64,000 nt of DNA, taken from Ensifer sp. LCM 4579 (GTDB lineage: Bacteria; Pseudomonadota; Alphaproteobacteria; Rhizobiales; Rhizobiaceae). The stretch is from positions 124,001 through 188,000 of the forward strand of contig NZ_MDDV01000008.1 of assembly GCF_001854885.1 (NCBI RefSeq), written 5' to 3'. The notes beneath the pieces are model-generated. The model ran no database searches and had not been told where the DNA came from. It saw only the letters and a program-made list of their open reading frames with translations. Both the position numbers and the translations under genes were made by a program. This document shows positions 15,888 through 24,591 of the stretch, in pieces. The number at the start of each line of letters is the position of its first letter. Positions within the stretch are counted from its first letter, which is position 1.

Positions 15888-16760
15888 TCAAGCCTCCAGC
15901 GTCTTGCCGATCATGCGCATCAGGAAGATTGCGACGATATTCGCGAGGATGACGGCTATGATGCCGCCGGCGGACGCGCCACCGACATCGAACTGCAGCA
16001 GCGCCTGCGCATAGACCAGGAAGGTGAGGTTGGTGCTCTGCGTGCCGGGGCCGCCATTGGTGGTGACGAGGATCTCCGCAAAAACGGACAAGAGGAAGAT
16101 CGTCTGGATCAGGATGACCACGGTGATCGCGCGTGAAAGGTGCGGCAGAACGAGATAGATGAAGCGGCTCCAGGCGCCGGCGCCGTCCATCTGCGCCGCC
16201 TCCTTCTGCTCCTCATCGAGCGACTGCAGCGCCGTCAGCAGGATGAGCGTCGCAAAAGGCAGCCATTGCCAGGCGACGATGAGGATGATGGAGAAAAGCG
16301 GCGCGTTGGCGAGGAAGTCGAAGGGCTGCAGGCCGACGAGCTTGGCGAGCCAGGCAAACAGCCCGTTCACCGGATTCATGAACATGTTCTTCCAGACGAG
16401 CGCCGCGACGGTCGGCATGATCAGGAAGGGCGCGATCACCAGGATGCGCACGATCCCCTGCCCGAACATCGGCTGATCGAGCAAAAGCGCGAGCGCGATG
16501 CCTCCGGCGACGGTAATGAACAGCACGCCGAGCACGATGGCGAGCGTGTTGAAGATTGCCTGGAAAAAGGCGGGATCCGTGAGGAAATAGGTATAGTTGG
16601 AAAGGCCCGCAAACTCCTCCATTCCCGGCATCAGCAGATTGTAGCGGAGCAGCGAGAAATAGATCGTCATCGACAGCGGAACGATCATCCAGGCCAGAAG
16701 CAGGAGCACCGAAGGTGCGATCATCAGCCGCGCGGCAGAGCGGGTGTGCAAGGTCGCCAT
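15888..16760 (-). CDS. smoF: Polyol ABC transporter permease
   Basis: The 290-residue MalF-type permease starts at 16760, where GGGGAA sits 5-8 bp upstream; an in-frame ATG four codons earlier (16772) has no good ribosome site. It has six helices beginning ARLMIAPSVLLLLAWMIVPL and the coupling loop KEAAQMDGAGAWSRFIYLVLPHL. Together with SmoG it forms the inner-membrane channel for polyols bound by SmoE. The 183-bp gap back to smoE holds two stem-loops. Confidence 0.92.
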   Translation of the reverse strand: MATLHTRSAARLMIAPSVLLLLAWMIVPLSMTIYFSLLRYNLLMPGMEEFAGLSNYTYFLTDPAFFQAIFNTLAIVLGVLFITVAGGIALALLLDQPMFGQGIVRILVIAPFLIMPTVAALVWKNMFMNPVNGLFAWLAKLVGLQPFDFLANAPLFSIILIVAWQWLPFATLILLTALQSLDEEQKEAAQMDGAGAWSRFIYLVLPHLSRAITVVILIQTIFLLSVFAEILVTTNGGPGTQSTNLTFLVYAQALLQFDVGGASAGGIIAVILANIVAIFLMRMIGKTLEA

Positions 16761-16842
16761 CGCATTCCCCATGAGGTGTCGGCGCTGTTGCGGAGCATGC
16801 GGGTCGCATGTGGAACGCGCCTGTCGCCGGTTTGAAAAGGCA

Positions 16843-16888
16843 GAGCGGAACGCGGATCGGGAAGGTTTGCCTTTTCCTCGTTCCGCTC
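16843..16888 (-). repeat. Intercistronic stem-loop smoE-smoF (distal)
   Basis: GAGCGGAACG (16843-16852) and CGTTCCGCTC (16879-16888) are perfect 10-bp inverted repeats; between them AAGG-TTTG-CCTT forms a smaller stem. There is no T-run. It probably shields smoE mRNA or reduces read-through into smoF. Confidence 0.55.
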
Positions 16889-16898
16889 CGGAGTTTGT

Positions 16899-16930
16899 CG
16901 GGGCGCCGGCCGTTTCCGGCCAGCACCCCG
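16899..16930 (-). repeat. Intercistronic stem-loop directly after smoE (proximal)
   Basis: CGGGGTGCTGGCCG-GAAA-CGGCCGGCGCCCCG on the minus strand: a 14-bp stem with two mismatches and a GAAA tetraloop, beginning 13 nt after the smoE stop. Very stable and without a T-run, it is the kind of 3' structure that stabilises binding-protein mRNA over the downstream permease genes. Confidence 0.6.
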
Positions 16931-16943
16931 ACCCTTGGGAGCC

Positions 16944-18254
16944 TTACTTGATGTAGCCGGCGCGAGTCATTTCGCGCGTCGTCAGCTGCTGCGCATTGGC
17001 AAGCGCCTGGTCGACGCTGACCTGCCCGGCGAGGGCTGCGGAGAACTGCTGGCCGACTGCCGTGCCGATGCCCTGGAATTCCGGGATGGCGACGAATTGC
17101 ACGCCGACATAGGGCACAGGCTTGACGGTCGGGTTCTTCGGATCCGCCGAATTGATGGATTCCAGCGTCATAGCCGCAAAAGGCGCAGCCTTCTGGTATT
17201 CCGGATTCTCATAGAGAGACTTGCGGGTACCCGGAGGGACATTGGCCCAGCCTTCCTTCTCCGCCACGAGTTTCAGGTAGTCCTTGCCGGTCGCCCAGGC
17301 GATGAACTTCTGGGCGGCGTCCGCCTTCTGCGAACCTGCCGGAATGGCAAGGCTCCAGGCCCACAGCCAGTTGCCGCGCTTGCCGAGCCCTGTGTCCGGG
17401 GCCAGTGCAAAGCCCACCTTGTCGGCAACCGTCGACTCGTCGGGATTGGTCACGAAGGAGGCGGCGACGGTCGCGTCGATCCACATGCCGCATTTCCCGG
17501 TCTGGAACAGCGACAGGTTTTCGTTGAAGCCGTTGGACGAGGCGCCGGGCGGGCCGGCATCGTTCATCAGCTTGACGTAGAAGTCGAGAGCGTTCTTCCA
17601 TTCCGGCTGATCGAACTGCGGCTGCCAGTTCTCGTCGAACCAGCGCGCGCCGAAGGAATTGGCGGTGGCCGTGAGGAACGCCATGTTCTCGCCCCAACCG
17701 GCCTTGCCGCGCAGGCAGATTCCGTAGATCTCGTTGCTCTTGTCGGTGATCTTGCGGGCCGCATCCGCAATGAACTCCCAGGTCGGCGCATCGGGCATGG
17801 TGAGCCCCGCCTTCTCGAACAGGTCCTTGCGATACATGACCATCGAGCTCTCGCCGTAGAACGGTGCGGCGTAGAGCTTGCCGTCGACGGTCAGGCCGCT
17901 GCGAATCGCCGGCAAAAGGTCGTCGACATCATAATCGGCGCCGAGATTGTCGAGCGGCAGAAGCCAGTCCTGCTTGGCCCAGATCGGCACTTCATAGGTC
18001 CCGATCGTCATGACGTCGTACTGGCCGCCTTTCGTCGCGATGTCCGTGGTCACGCGCTGACGCAGCACGTTCTCCTCGAGCGTCACCCACTCAAGATCGA
18101 TGTCCGGATTCTTCGACGTGAAATCGTCTGCCAGCTTCTGCATCCGAATCATGTCGCCATTGTTCACCGTCGCAATGGTCAGGGTCTCTGCCTGGGCCAT
18201 ACCCGCCATGACGACCGCCGAGCACGTGCCCAGCAGGAATGTTCTCAAACTCAT
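16944..18254 (-). CDS. smoE: Sorbitol/mannitol ABC transporter substrate-binding protein
   Basis: The 436-residue protein starts at 18254 after GGGAGGAAATCG. Residues 1-22 are a signal peptide (LRTFLLGTCSAVVMAGMAQA). The rest is a family 1 solute-binding protein: LTIATVNNGDMIRMQKLADDF, then VTTDIATKGGQYDVMTIGTYE and YGESSMVMYRKDLFEKAGL. It binds polyols in the periplasm and delivers them to SmoFGK. First gene of the smo operon, with its own promoter region facing away from the regulator SmoC. Confidence 0.93.
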   Translation of the reverse strand: MSLRTFLLGTCSAVVMAGMAQAETLTIATVNNGDMIRMQKLADDFTSKNPDIDLEWVTLEENVLRQRVTTDIATKGGQYDVMTIGTYEVPIWAKQDWLLPLDNLGADYDVDDLLPAIRSGLTVDGKLYAAPFYGESSMVMYRKDLFEKAGLTMPDAPTWEFIADAARKITDKSNEIYGICLRGKAGWGENMAFLTATANSFGARWFDENWQPQFDQPEWKNALDFYVKLMNDAGPPGASSNGFNENLSLFQTGKCGMWIDATVAASFVTNPDESTVADKVGFALAPDTGLGKRGNWLWAWSLAIPAGSQKADAAQKFIAWATGKDYLKLVAEKEGWANVPPGTRKSLYENPEYQKAAPFAAMTLESINSADPKNPTVKPVPYVGVQFVAIPEFQGIGTAVGQQFSAALAGQVSVDQALANAQQLTTREMTRAGYIK

Positions 18255-18299
18255 CGATTTCCTCCCAGAAGAACTGAGCATTTGCCTTGCTCGTGGGCA

Positions 18300-18328
18300 A
18301 TTACTCACCATTTGGCCAAAAATGTCAA
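18300..18328 (-). promoter_or_regulatory. Probable smoE promoter with internal operator palindrome
   Basis: On the minus strand TTGACA (18328-18323), a 17-nt spacer and AGTAAT (18305-18300) form a sigma-70-like promoter 46 bp before smoE. The spacer contains the perfect palindrome TTTGGCCAAA (18311-18320), a likely binding site for a regulator such as SmoC. Confidence 0.5.
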
Positions 18329-18462
18329 TGCGCATTCGATGCTGCAACGCAGCACAACGTGCTAAGCCACTGTCTGAGCAATGGTTTTCTTCGTGGATTT
18401 CAGCTTGGGAGCGGTGGAGCCGTGTGCGCGGCGGCCTGCCAAATTCCCGTTTCCGCGCCATA

Positions 18463-19416
18463 TCAGGCCTTGAGCAGATACTCGGCCGTGGATTCGTCAG
18501 TGATGAGACCGTTGATGATCCCGCCCCTCAAGGCAGCCCTCAAGGCTTCGTGTTTGCGTCTCCCCTTGGCGATGCCGATCACCGAGGCGCGGTCCCGCGG
18601 CGGCAGCGGAATCGAGGCGACGCGCTCATTGATGCTGCCCGTGAGCAAGGCGCCGTCATGGTCGAACATCCAGCCGCAAATCTCGCCGACCGCCCCCGCC
18701 GCCATCAATCCCGCCATTTCCTCTCGGGCGAGGAAGCCGTCCTCACAGAGCGGCGCCTCGGCGCCGAGTTCACCGACGCCGACGAAAACGGCATCGGCGC
18801 GGGCACCGAGTTCGAGCGCCATCTTCACCAGGCTTTGCTTGTGCAGCACTTCGCGCTCTTCCGGCGACGAGACGAGAACCGGCAGCGGCATGGGGAAATG
18901 GCGCGCATTGATCACGTCCGCCATGCTGAAGATCACGTTGTAATAGGCAGCCGAACCATCGAGCCGGATATTGCCGGTGAGCGAGACGATGCGGTGCTGC
19001 GGACAATCCATCGGCGGCAACTGGTCGATCGTCGCCTTCAGCGTCCTGCCCGTGCCGACCGCGAGCACCACCGGCTCGGCGGTTTTCAGCCAGCGCTCGA
19101 TTTCCGCCGCCCCGGCCTCGGCGATGCCGACCGTTGTCGACGCCGAGCCCGGGTCGCTCGGCACCACATCCGCATATTTCAGCTGGTATCTGTCCTTGAG
19201 CCGGGCGGCCGCTTCAAGGCAGGCGGCGATCGGATGGTCGAGCCGCACCTTGACAAGCCGCTCGGCCATGGCAAGCGACACGAGGCGCTGCGCCGACTGG
19301 CGCGAAATGCCCATGATCGACGCAATCTCGTCCTGCGTGCGGCCGGCAACATAATAGAGCCATCCGGCACGGGCAGCATCGTCCAGCCTGTTGTTGTTCT
19401 CCGGCTTGCGTGCCAT
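18463..19416 (-). CDS. smoC: SorC/DeoR-type transcriptional regulator of the polyol operon
   Basis: The 317-residue protein starts at 19416 with GGAGGCAG upstream. It has an N-terminal helix-turn-helix (YYVAGRTQDEIASIMGISRQSAQRL, residues 22-46) and a C-terminal sugar-binding domain with VLAVGTGRTLKATIDQL, IVSLTGNIR and VGVGELG, the signature of SorC-family regulators that sense phosphorylated sugars. It is encoded 208 bp upstream of smoE on the same strand and most likely controls the polyol genes. Symbol given by position and family. Confidence 0.85.
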   Translation of the reverse strand: MARKPENNNRLDDAARAGWLYYVAGRTQDEIASIMGISRQSAQRLVSLAMAERLVKVRLDHPIAACLEAAARLKDRYQLKYADVVPSDPGSASTTVGIAEAGAAEIERWLKTAEPVVLAVGTGRTLKATIDQLPPMDCPQHRIVSLTGNIRLDGSAAYYNVIFSMADVINARHFPMPLPVLVSSPEEREVLHKQSLVKMALELGARADAVFVGVGELGAEAPLCEDGFLAREEMAGLMAAGAVGEICGWMFDHDGALLTGSINERVASIPLPPRDRASVIGIAKGRRKHEALRAALRGGIINGLITDESTAEYLLKA

Positions 19417-19545
19417 GGTCTGCCTCCTTCCCCTTGATTTGCTGCCACTATTTGCCATGCCGTGTCAAACCAGGGCGTAAATCGACCCGCGCTTCGAGGA
19501 AAAAAGACCGAAACTCTCCGGATTCGCGGAAAGCGCGACCAAAAT

Positions 19546-19561
19546 TTTACCGTTTGATAAA
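19546..19561 (+). promoter_or_regulatory. Possible RutR-type operator upstream of preTA
   Basis: TTTACCG-TT-TGATAAA resembles the RutR operator TTGACCA-N2-TGGTCAA at five of seven positions in each half-site. It lies 53 bp before the preT start, and a rutR-like gene with a better operator is 7 kb away in the same pathway cluster. Confidence 0.35.
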
Positions 19562-19613
19562 AAAATAAAGCGTGATACCGTTCCCTATCCTGAGAAGACA
19601 TTGGGAGCCAAAA

Positions 19614-20975
19614 ATGGGAACGACGCAATCTGGGATTCTCGGCGGGCGCCTGCCGCTCGCGGAGTACGAAAAGAACTTCTCCGACCTTCATCCGCCGCTC
19701 GACAGACACGAAGCGCTCGTGGCCGCGGACCGCTGTTACTTCTGCCATGACGCGCCCTGCATGACGGCCTGTCCCACCTCCATCGACATTCCGCTGTTCA
19801 TCCGGCAGATCGCGACCGGCAACCCGATCGGCTCCGCCAAGACCATCTTCGACCAGAACATCCTGGGCGGCATGTGCGCCCGCGTCTGCCCCACCGAGAC
19901 GCTCTGCGAACAGGCCTGCGTGCGCAACACCGCCGAGGAGCGGCCGGTCGAGATCGGGCGCCTGCAGCGCTATGCGACCGACATAGCGATGAAGGAGAAC
20001 AAGCAGTATTATGCGCGGGCGGCATCTTCCGGCCACAAGGTTGCGGTGGTCGGCGCAGGGCCTGCCGGCCTTGCCTGCGCCCACCGCCTCGCCGTCAACG
20101 GACATGACGTGGTGATCTATGACGCGCGTGAAAAGTCCGGCGGGCTCAACGAATATGGCATTGCCGCCTACAAGTCGGTCGACGACTTCGCCCAGAAGGA
20201 GGTCGACTACGTGCTGTCGGTCGGCGGCATCGAGGTGCGCCATGGGCAGGCGCTCGGCCGCGACTTCTCGTTAGCGGACCTGGCCGAGCAGCATGACGCC
20301 GTGTTCCTGGGTCTCGGCCTTGCGGGCGTCAACGCGCTCGGGACCGAAGGCGAGGATGCCGATGGAGTGGAGGACGCCGTGGATTTCATCGCGGCGCTGC
20401 GCCAATCGAAGACCAGGGCCGACATTCCAGTCGGTCGCCGGGTCGTCGTCCTCGGCGGCGGCATGACCGCGATCGACGCGGCCGTACAGGCAAAGCTGCT
20501 CGGCGCGGAAGAAGTGACGATCTGCTACCGCCGCGGCAAGGAGCACATGAACGCCTCCGAATTCGAGCAGGATCTGGCCACCTCCAAGGGCGTCACCATT
20601 CGCCACTGGCTGCAGCCGAAGCGCATAGCCGTGAAGGACGGCCAGGTCGCCGGCATCGAGCTCGAATACACCACCCTCGAAGACGGCAAGCTGACGCCGA
20701 CCGGGGAGACCGGCATCATTGCCGCCGACCAGATCTTCAAGGCGATCGGCCAGACCTTCGAAGCCTCGGGTCTCGGCGCGCTTCAGATGGAGGGCGGGCG
20801 CATTGCCGTCGACCAGGAAGGTCGCACCTCGCTGGCAAAAGTATGGGCGGGCGGCGACTGCGTGCGCGGCGGCGAAGACCTGACCGTCTCGGCCGTCGCC
20901 ATGGGACGCGACGCAGCCGAATCGATCAACCGAGCTCTCGCCGCGGAAGCGCCGCTGGCGAGCGCCGTTGCTTGA
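19614..20975 (+). CDS. preT: NAD-dependent dihydropyrimidine dehydrogenase subunit PreT
   Basis: The 453-residue protein starts at 19614 after GGGAGCC. Residues 35-115 hold cysteine motifs for two iron-sulfur clusters (CYFCHDAPCMTACP; CARVCPTETLCEQACV). An FAD-binding Rossmann motif VVGAGPAGLACA follows at about 143, and a second nucleotide fold VVVLGGGMTAIDAAV at about 281. It resembles the N-terminal half of mammalian dihydropyrimidine dehydrogenase and passes electrons from NADH to PreA, which reduces uracil and thymine to their dihydro forms. It lies 31 bp upstream of preA. Confidence 0.92.
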   Translation: MGTTQSGILGGRLPLAEYEKNFSDLHPPLDRHEALVAADRCYFCHDAPCMTACPTSIDIPLFIRQIATGNPIGSAKTIFDQNILGGMCARVCPTETLCEQACVRNTAEERPVEIGRLQRYATDIAMKENKQYYARAASSGHKVAVVGAGPAGLACAHRLAVNGHDVVIYDAREKSGGLNEYGIAAYKSVDDFAQKEVDYVLSVGGIEVRHGQALGRDFSLADLAEQHDAVFLGLGLAGVNALGTEGEDADGVEDAVDFIAALRQSKTRADIPVGRRVVVLGGGMTAIDAAVQAKLLGAEEVTICYRRGKEHMNASEFEQDLATSKGVTIRHWLQPKRIAVKDGQVAGIELEYTTLEDGKLTPTGETGIIAADQIFKAIGQTFEASGLGALQMEGGRIAVDQEGRTSLAKVWAGGDCVRGGEDLTVSAVAMGRDAAESINRALAAEAPLASAVA

Positions 20976-21006
20976 AAAGCGGAACAGGATCGAGAGGACG
21001 AGAACA

Positions 21007-22320
21007 ATGGCTGATCTTCGCAACAATTTTGTCGGGATCAAATCCCCGAACCCGTTCTGGCTGGCCTCGGCGCCGCCGACGGACAAGGCCTATAATGTCG
21101 AGCGGGCCTTCAAGGCCGGCTGGGGCGGCGTCGTCTGGAAGACGCTTGGCGAGGAAGGACCGCCGGTCGTCAACGTCAACGGCCCGCGCTACGGTGCCAT
21201 CTGGGGCGCGGACAGGCGGCTACTGGGCTTGAACAATATCGAACTCATCACCGACCGGGACCTCTATGTGAACCTGCGCGAGATGAAGCAGGTGAAGATG
21301 AACTGGCCCGACCGGGCGCTGATCGCCTCGATCATGGTGCCTTGCGTCGAGGAGGCGTGGAAGGCGATCCTGCCGCTCGTCGAGGAAACCGGCGCCGACG
21401 GCATCGAACTCAATTTCGGCTGTCCCCACGGCATGTCCGAGCGCGGCATGGGCTCCGCGGTCGGCCAGGTGCCGGAATATATCGAGATGGTCGTGCGCTG
21501 GTGCAAGCAATATACCCGCATGCCGGTGATCACCAAGCTGACGCCCAACATCACCGACGTCCGCAAACCGGCCCGCGCCGCCAAGGCCGGCGGCACCGAC
21601 GCCGTGTCGCTGATCAACACGATCAACTCGATCACTTCGGTCAATCTCGACACCTTCTCGCCGGAGCCCTCGATCGACGGTCGCGGCAGCCATGGCGGCT
21701 ACTGCGGACCGGCGGTCAAGCCGATCGCGCTCAACATGGTCGCCGAGATCGCGCGCGACCCGGAGACCCGCGGCCTGCCGATCTCCGGCATCGGCGGCAT
21801 CACCACCTGGCGCGATGCGGCCGAGTTCCTGGCGCTCGGCGCCGGCAACGTGCAGGTCTGCACGGCGGCCATGACCTACGGCTTCAAGATCGTCCAGGAA
21901 ATGATCTCGGGCCTTTCCGACTGGATGGACTCCAAGGGCCACAGATCGCTCGACGACATATGCGGCCGCGCCGTGCCGAATGTCACCGACTGGCAGTACT
22001 TGAACCTCAACTACGTCACCAAGGCCAAGATCGACCAGGACGCCTGCATCAAATGCGGCCGCTGTCACATCGCCTGCGAGGACACCTCGCACCAGGCGAT
22101 CACTGAGTTCGTCAACGGCGTGCGCCGTTTCGAAGTGATCGAGGAGGAGTGCGTCGGCTGCAATCTCTGCGTCAATGTCTGCCCGGTCGAGAACTGCATC
22201 ACCATGGAGCCGCTTGCCGCCGGCACGCTCGACAGGCGCACCGGCAAGCCGGTCGATCCGGACTATGCCAACTGGACCACGCATCCGAACAACCCGATGG
22301 CTCGCCAGGCTGCGGAGTAA
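21007..22320 (+). CDS. preA: NAD-dependent dihydropyrimidine dehydrogenase subunit PreA
   Basis: The 437-residue protein is a dihydroorotate dehydrogenase-type FMN barrel (residues 1-330; LNFGCPHGMSERGMGSAVGQ carries the active-site cysteine, ISGIGGITTWRDAAEF binds FMN) followed by two 4Fe-4S clusters: CIKCGRCHIACE and CVGCNLCVNVCPVENC. It performs the first step of reductive pyrimidine degradation with PreT. A likely terminator-type hairpin follows the gene. Confidence 0.94.
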   Translation: MADLRNNFVGIKSPNPFWLASAPPTDKAYNVERAFKAGWGGVVWKTLGEEGPPVVNVNGPRYGAIWGADRRLLGLNNIELITDRDLYVNLREMKQVKMNWPDRALIASIMVPCVEEAWKAILPLVEETGADGIELNFGCPHGMSERGMGSAVGQVPEYIEMVVRWCKQYTRMPVITKLTPNITDVRKPARAAKAGGTDAVSLINTINSITSVNLDTFSPEPSIDGRGSHGGYCGPAVKPIALNMVAEIARDPETRGLPISGIGGITTWRDAAEFLALGAGNVQVCTAAMTYGFKIVQEMISGLSDWMDSKGHRSLDDICGRAVPNVTDWQYLNLNYVTKAKIDQDACIKCGRCHIACEDTSHQAITEFVNGVRRFEVIEEECVGCNLCVNVCPVENCITMEPLAAGTLDRRTGKPVDPDYANWTTHPNNPMARQAAE

Positions 22321-22341
22321 GGAGCAGTTACAGGAATGGCG

Positions 22342-22366
22342 GGGCCGCCCATATCAGTGGCGGCCC
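22342..22366. terminator. Hairpin between convergent preA and oxidoreductase genes
   Basis: GGGCCGCC (22342-22349) and GGCGGCCC (22359-22366) form an 8-bp stem with a 9-nt loop in the 66-bp gap between convergent genes. There is no T-run on either side, so termination efficiency is uncertain. Confidence 0.4.
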
Positions 22367-22386
22367 TCCCGTGTTCATCCCGGCGT

Positions 22387-23409
22387 TCAGAACTCGATCA
22401 CGATCTTGCCGAAGGGACCGCGATCGAGATGCGCCAGGGCTTCCCGGAATTCGCCGAACTTGTATCGCTTGTCGATCACCGGTTTCAGTCCCAGGCGATC
22501 GATAGCCCCCACGAAATCCTCGAGCGCTCGGCGATGTCCGACGCTGATGCCTTGCAGTACGGGCGATTTCAAGAGCAGCGGGCCGACCGGACCGGAAACC
22601 TCGAAGCCTTCGAGGACGCCGATTACCGAGATGCGGCCGTCCGGCGCCACCGCGTTCAGTGACTGGCCCAGACCGGCACCGCCGGCGATCTCCAGGATAT
22701 GATCGGCACCATGATCGCCGGTGAGCGCGAGTACCCGCTCGACCCAATCCTCGCGCAGGCGATCGATGCCGTGGTGGGCGCCGAGCGCCAGCGCTCGTTC
22801 AAGCTTGTCGGGGCTGCCCGAAGTCACGATGACCTCGGCACCCGCGGCTTTGGCAATCTGAAGTCCAAAGAGCGCGACACCGCCCGTTCCCTGCACGACA
22901 ACTCGGTCGCCGGGTCTCAACCTCCCCTTTTCGATCAACGCGAACCAGGCCGTGAGACCGGCGCATGGCAGCGTGCTTGCCTCGGCAGCATCGAGGCTTT
23001 CCGGTGCGGCGACGAACCAGTCTTCCGGAAATGCGACATATTCCGACATCACGCCCGGATGCACGCCGCCGAGCGTCGCGTAGGAGGGCGTCCTGCCATT
23101 TCCGGGGCGAGGGCCATCGCGCCAGTCGGGCGCAAATGCCGCGATCACCCGGTCGCCGGGCCTGAAGCGCGCCACCCCTTCCCCGACGGCTTCGACGACC
23201 CCGCTCATGTCGGACAGCGGAACGAAGGGGAAAGCCAGGTCGAGCCCCATGCCGGTCTCGAGCACCAGCTTGTCGCGATAGTTGAGCGAGACCGCCGTCG
23301 TTCGCACCAGCACGTCTCGTTCGCCGAATTCGGGGACCGCTCGCTCGGTGACCTTCAGATTTTGCGGACCAATGGCATCCATAGTCCATTGCTGCGTCCA
23401 TTTCGACAT
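22387..23409 (-). CDS. Zinc-free medium-chain alcohol dehydrogenase / quinone oxidoreductase
   Basis: The 340-residue protein starts at 23409, where GAAGGA lies 7 bp upstream; an ATG two codons earlier abuts that site. It has the MDR N-terminal fold (SLNYRDKLVLETGMG; GDRVIAAFAPDW) and nucleotide-binding GTGGVALFGLQIAKAAGA at about 165, typical of NADPH-dependent quinone oxidoreductases. The catalytic cysteine/histidine zinc ligands of true alcohol dehydrogenases are not evident. A LysR regulator is divergent, 102 bp away, and probably controls it. Substrate unknown. Confidence 0.82.
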   Translation of the reverse strand: MSKWTQQWTMDAIGPQNLKVTERAVPEFGERDVLVRTTAVSLNYRDKLVLETGMGLDLAFPFVPLSDMSGVVEAVGEGVARFRPGDRVIAAFAPDWRDGPRPGNGRTPSYATLGGVHPGVMSEYVAFPEDWFVAAPESLDAAEASTLPCAGLTAWFALIEKGRLRPGDRVVVQGTGGVALFGLQIAKAAGAEVIVTSGSPDKLERALALGAHHGIDRLREDWVERVLALTGDHGADHILEIAGGAGLGQSLNAVAPDGRISVIGVLEGFEVSGPVGPLLLKSPVLQGISVGHRRALEDFVGAIDRLGLKPVIDKRYKFGEFREALAHLDRGPFGKIVIEF

Positions 23410-23511
23410 GTTCATTCCTTCGTCGATTGCGATTGGATGAGCATACTGTTGATTGCGCGTCGTCAGTCGCGATAAGAATTCCCATCATTGGTTCGATTAT
23501 GGATACAAACA

Positions 23512-24411
23512 ATGGAACACCTCAACGGCATTTCGGTTTTCGTCGAAGCGGCGGAGGCGGGGGGTTTCTCGGCGGCAGCGGAACGGCTGCACCTTTCTCG
23601 TTCGGCGGTGGGCAAGGCGGTCGCCCGGCTCGAGCAGCGCCTCGGGGTCCGCCTGTTCCATCGCACGACACGCACACAGAGCCTGACGGAAGAGGGCCAG
23701 CTCTTCTACGAGAGCTGCCAGAAAGCACTCGGAGAGATCAGGTCGGCCGAGGCTCTGCTCGAGTCCGGACGCCAGGAAATTCGTGGCCGATTGCGTGTCT
23801 CCATGCCTGTCCTCTTCGGGCGCCAATGCGTCGCGCCGCTCCTTCGGGATCTGCTGCGCCGGCACCCGCAATTGGAGCTCGACCTTTCCTTCGGCGATCG
23901 CGTCGTCGATCTGCTCGATGAAGGCTTCGATCTCGCCATCCGCAATGGATCGTTGGGCAATGATGCCGGGCTGATGACGCGCGCCGTCGCCGAGCAGCAC
24001 ATGACGGTTTGCGCCTCGCCTGATTATCTCGCGGAGCGTGGGGTCCCGCAGAGCGTCGCGGACCTCGCCGGCCACGACGCAGCGGTCTACTGTCGCGGCG
24101 GCCACCCGCGGCCATGGTCTTTTCCCGCCGCTGGCGGTGGCGCGGACACTGTTTTGCCGAAGACCCGGCTGCGGCTCGACGACCTCGCGGCGATCGCCGA
24201 TGCGGCCGCCGCGGGTGTCGGCCTTGCCTGGCTGCCCAGCTGGCTCGTCCGCGAGCGTGTGCGGCGTGGCGACCTCGTGCGCGTGCTGACCGATCGACCC
24301 GGCCTCGTCTTCAAGGTCCATGCCGTATGGCCAGGAACGCGGCTTCTGCTGCCGAAAATGCGGGTGGCCATCGATCAACTCGCCACGGGATTGCCGCGCA
24401 TGATGGAGTAG
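23512..24411 (+). CDS. LysR-family transcriptional regulator
   Basis: The 299-residue protein starts at 23512. The N-terminal helix-turn-helix is FVEAAEAGGFSAAAERLHLS followed by RSAVGKAVARLEQRLGVRLF (residues 8-47), then the LysR substrate-binding domain (IRGRLRVSMPVLFGRQCVAP; FDLAIRNGSLGNDAGLMTR). Members bind a T-N11-A box between divergent promoters and activate the neighbour in response to a ligand. It is divergent from the oxidoreductase gene at 22387, its probable target. Confidence 0.9.
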   Translation: MEHLNGISVFVEAAEAGGFSAAAERLHLSRSAVGKAVARLEQRLGVRLFHRTTRTQSLTEEGQLFYESCQKALGEIRSAEALLESGRQEIRGRLRVSMPVLFGRQCVAPLLRDLLRRHPQLELDLSFGDRVVDLLDEGFDLAIRNGSLGNDAGLMTRAVAEQHMTVCASPDYLAERGVPQSVADLAGHDAAVYCRGGHPRPWSFPAAGGGADTVLPKTRLRLDDLAAIADAAAAGVGLAWLPSWLVRERVRRGDLVRVLTDRPGLVFKVHAVWPGTRLLLPKMRVAIDQLATGLPRMME

Positions 24412-24591
24412 GATGAGCGCCGCCGTCGCCTCGGCGCGCGCCGATCTGCCAATGGCCGATCACAAAAGTGAAACAGTCCGTGAAGACATCGTAAGTTGTG
24501 GCTGCCGGTGATCTGGTCGATAAGGAGCCGAATCAGACGCCGCACGGCCTCGCATAATCGGGCAGATCGCTTGACGACCATTTCCAGTGAC

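Noticed and set aside
21220-22284. 354-codon minus-strand frame
   Set aside because: Antisense to preA, whose Fe-S and FMN motifs are unambiguous.
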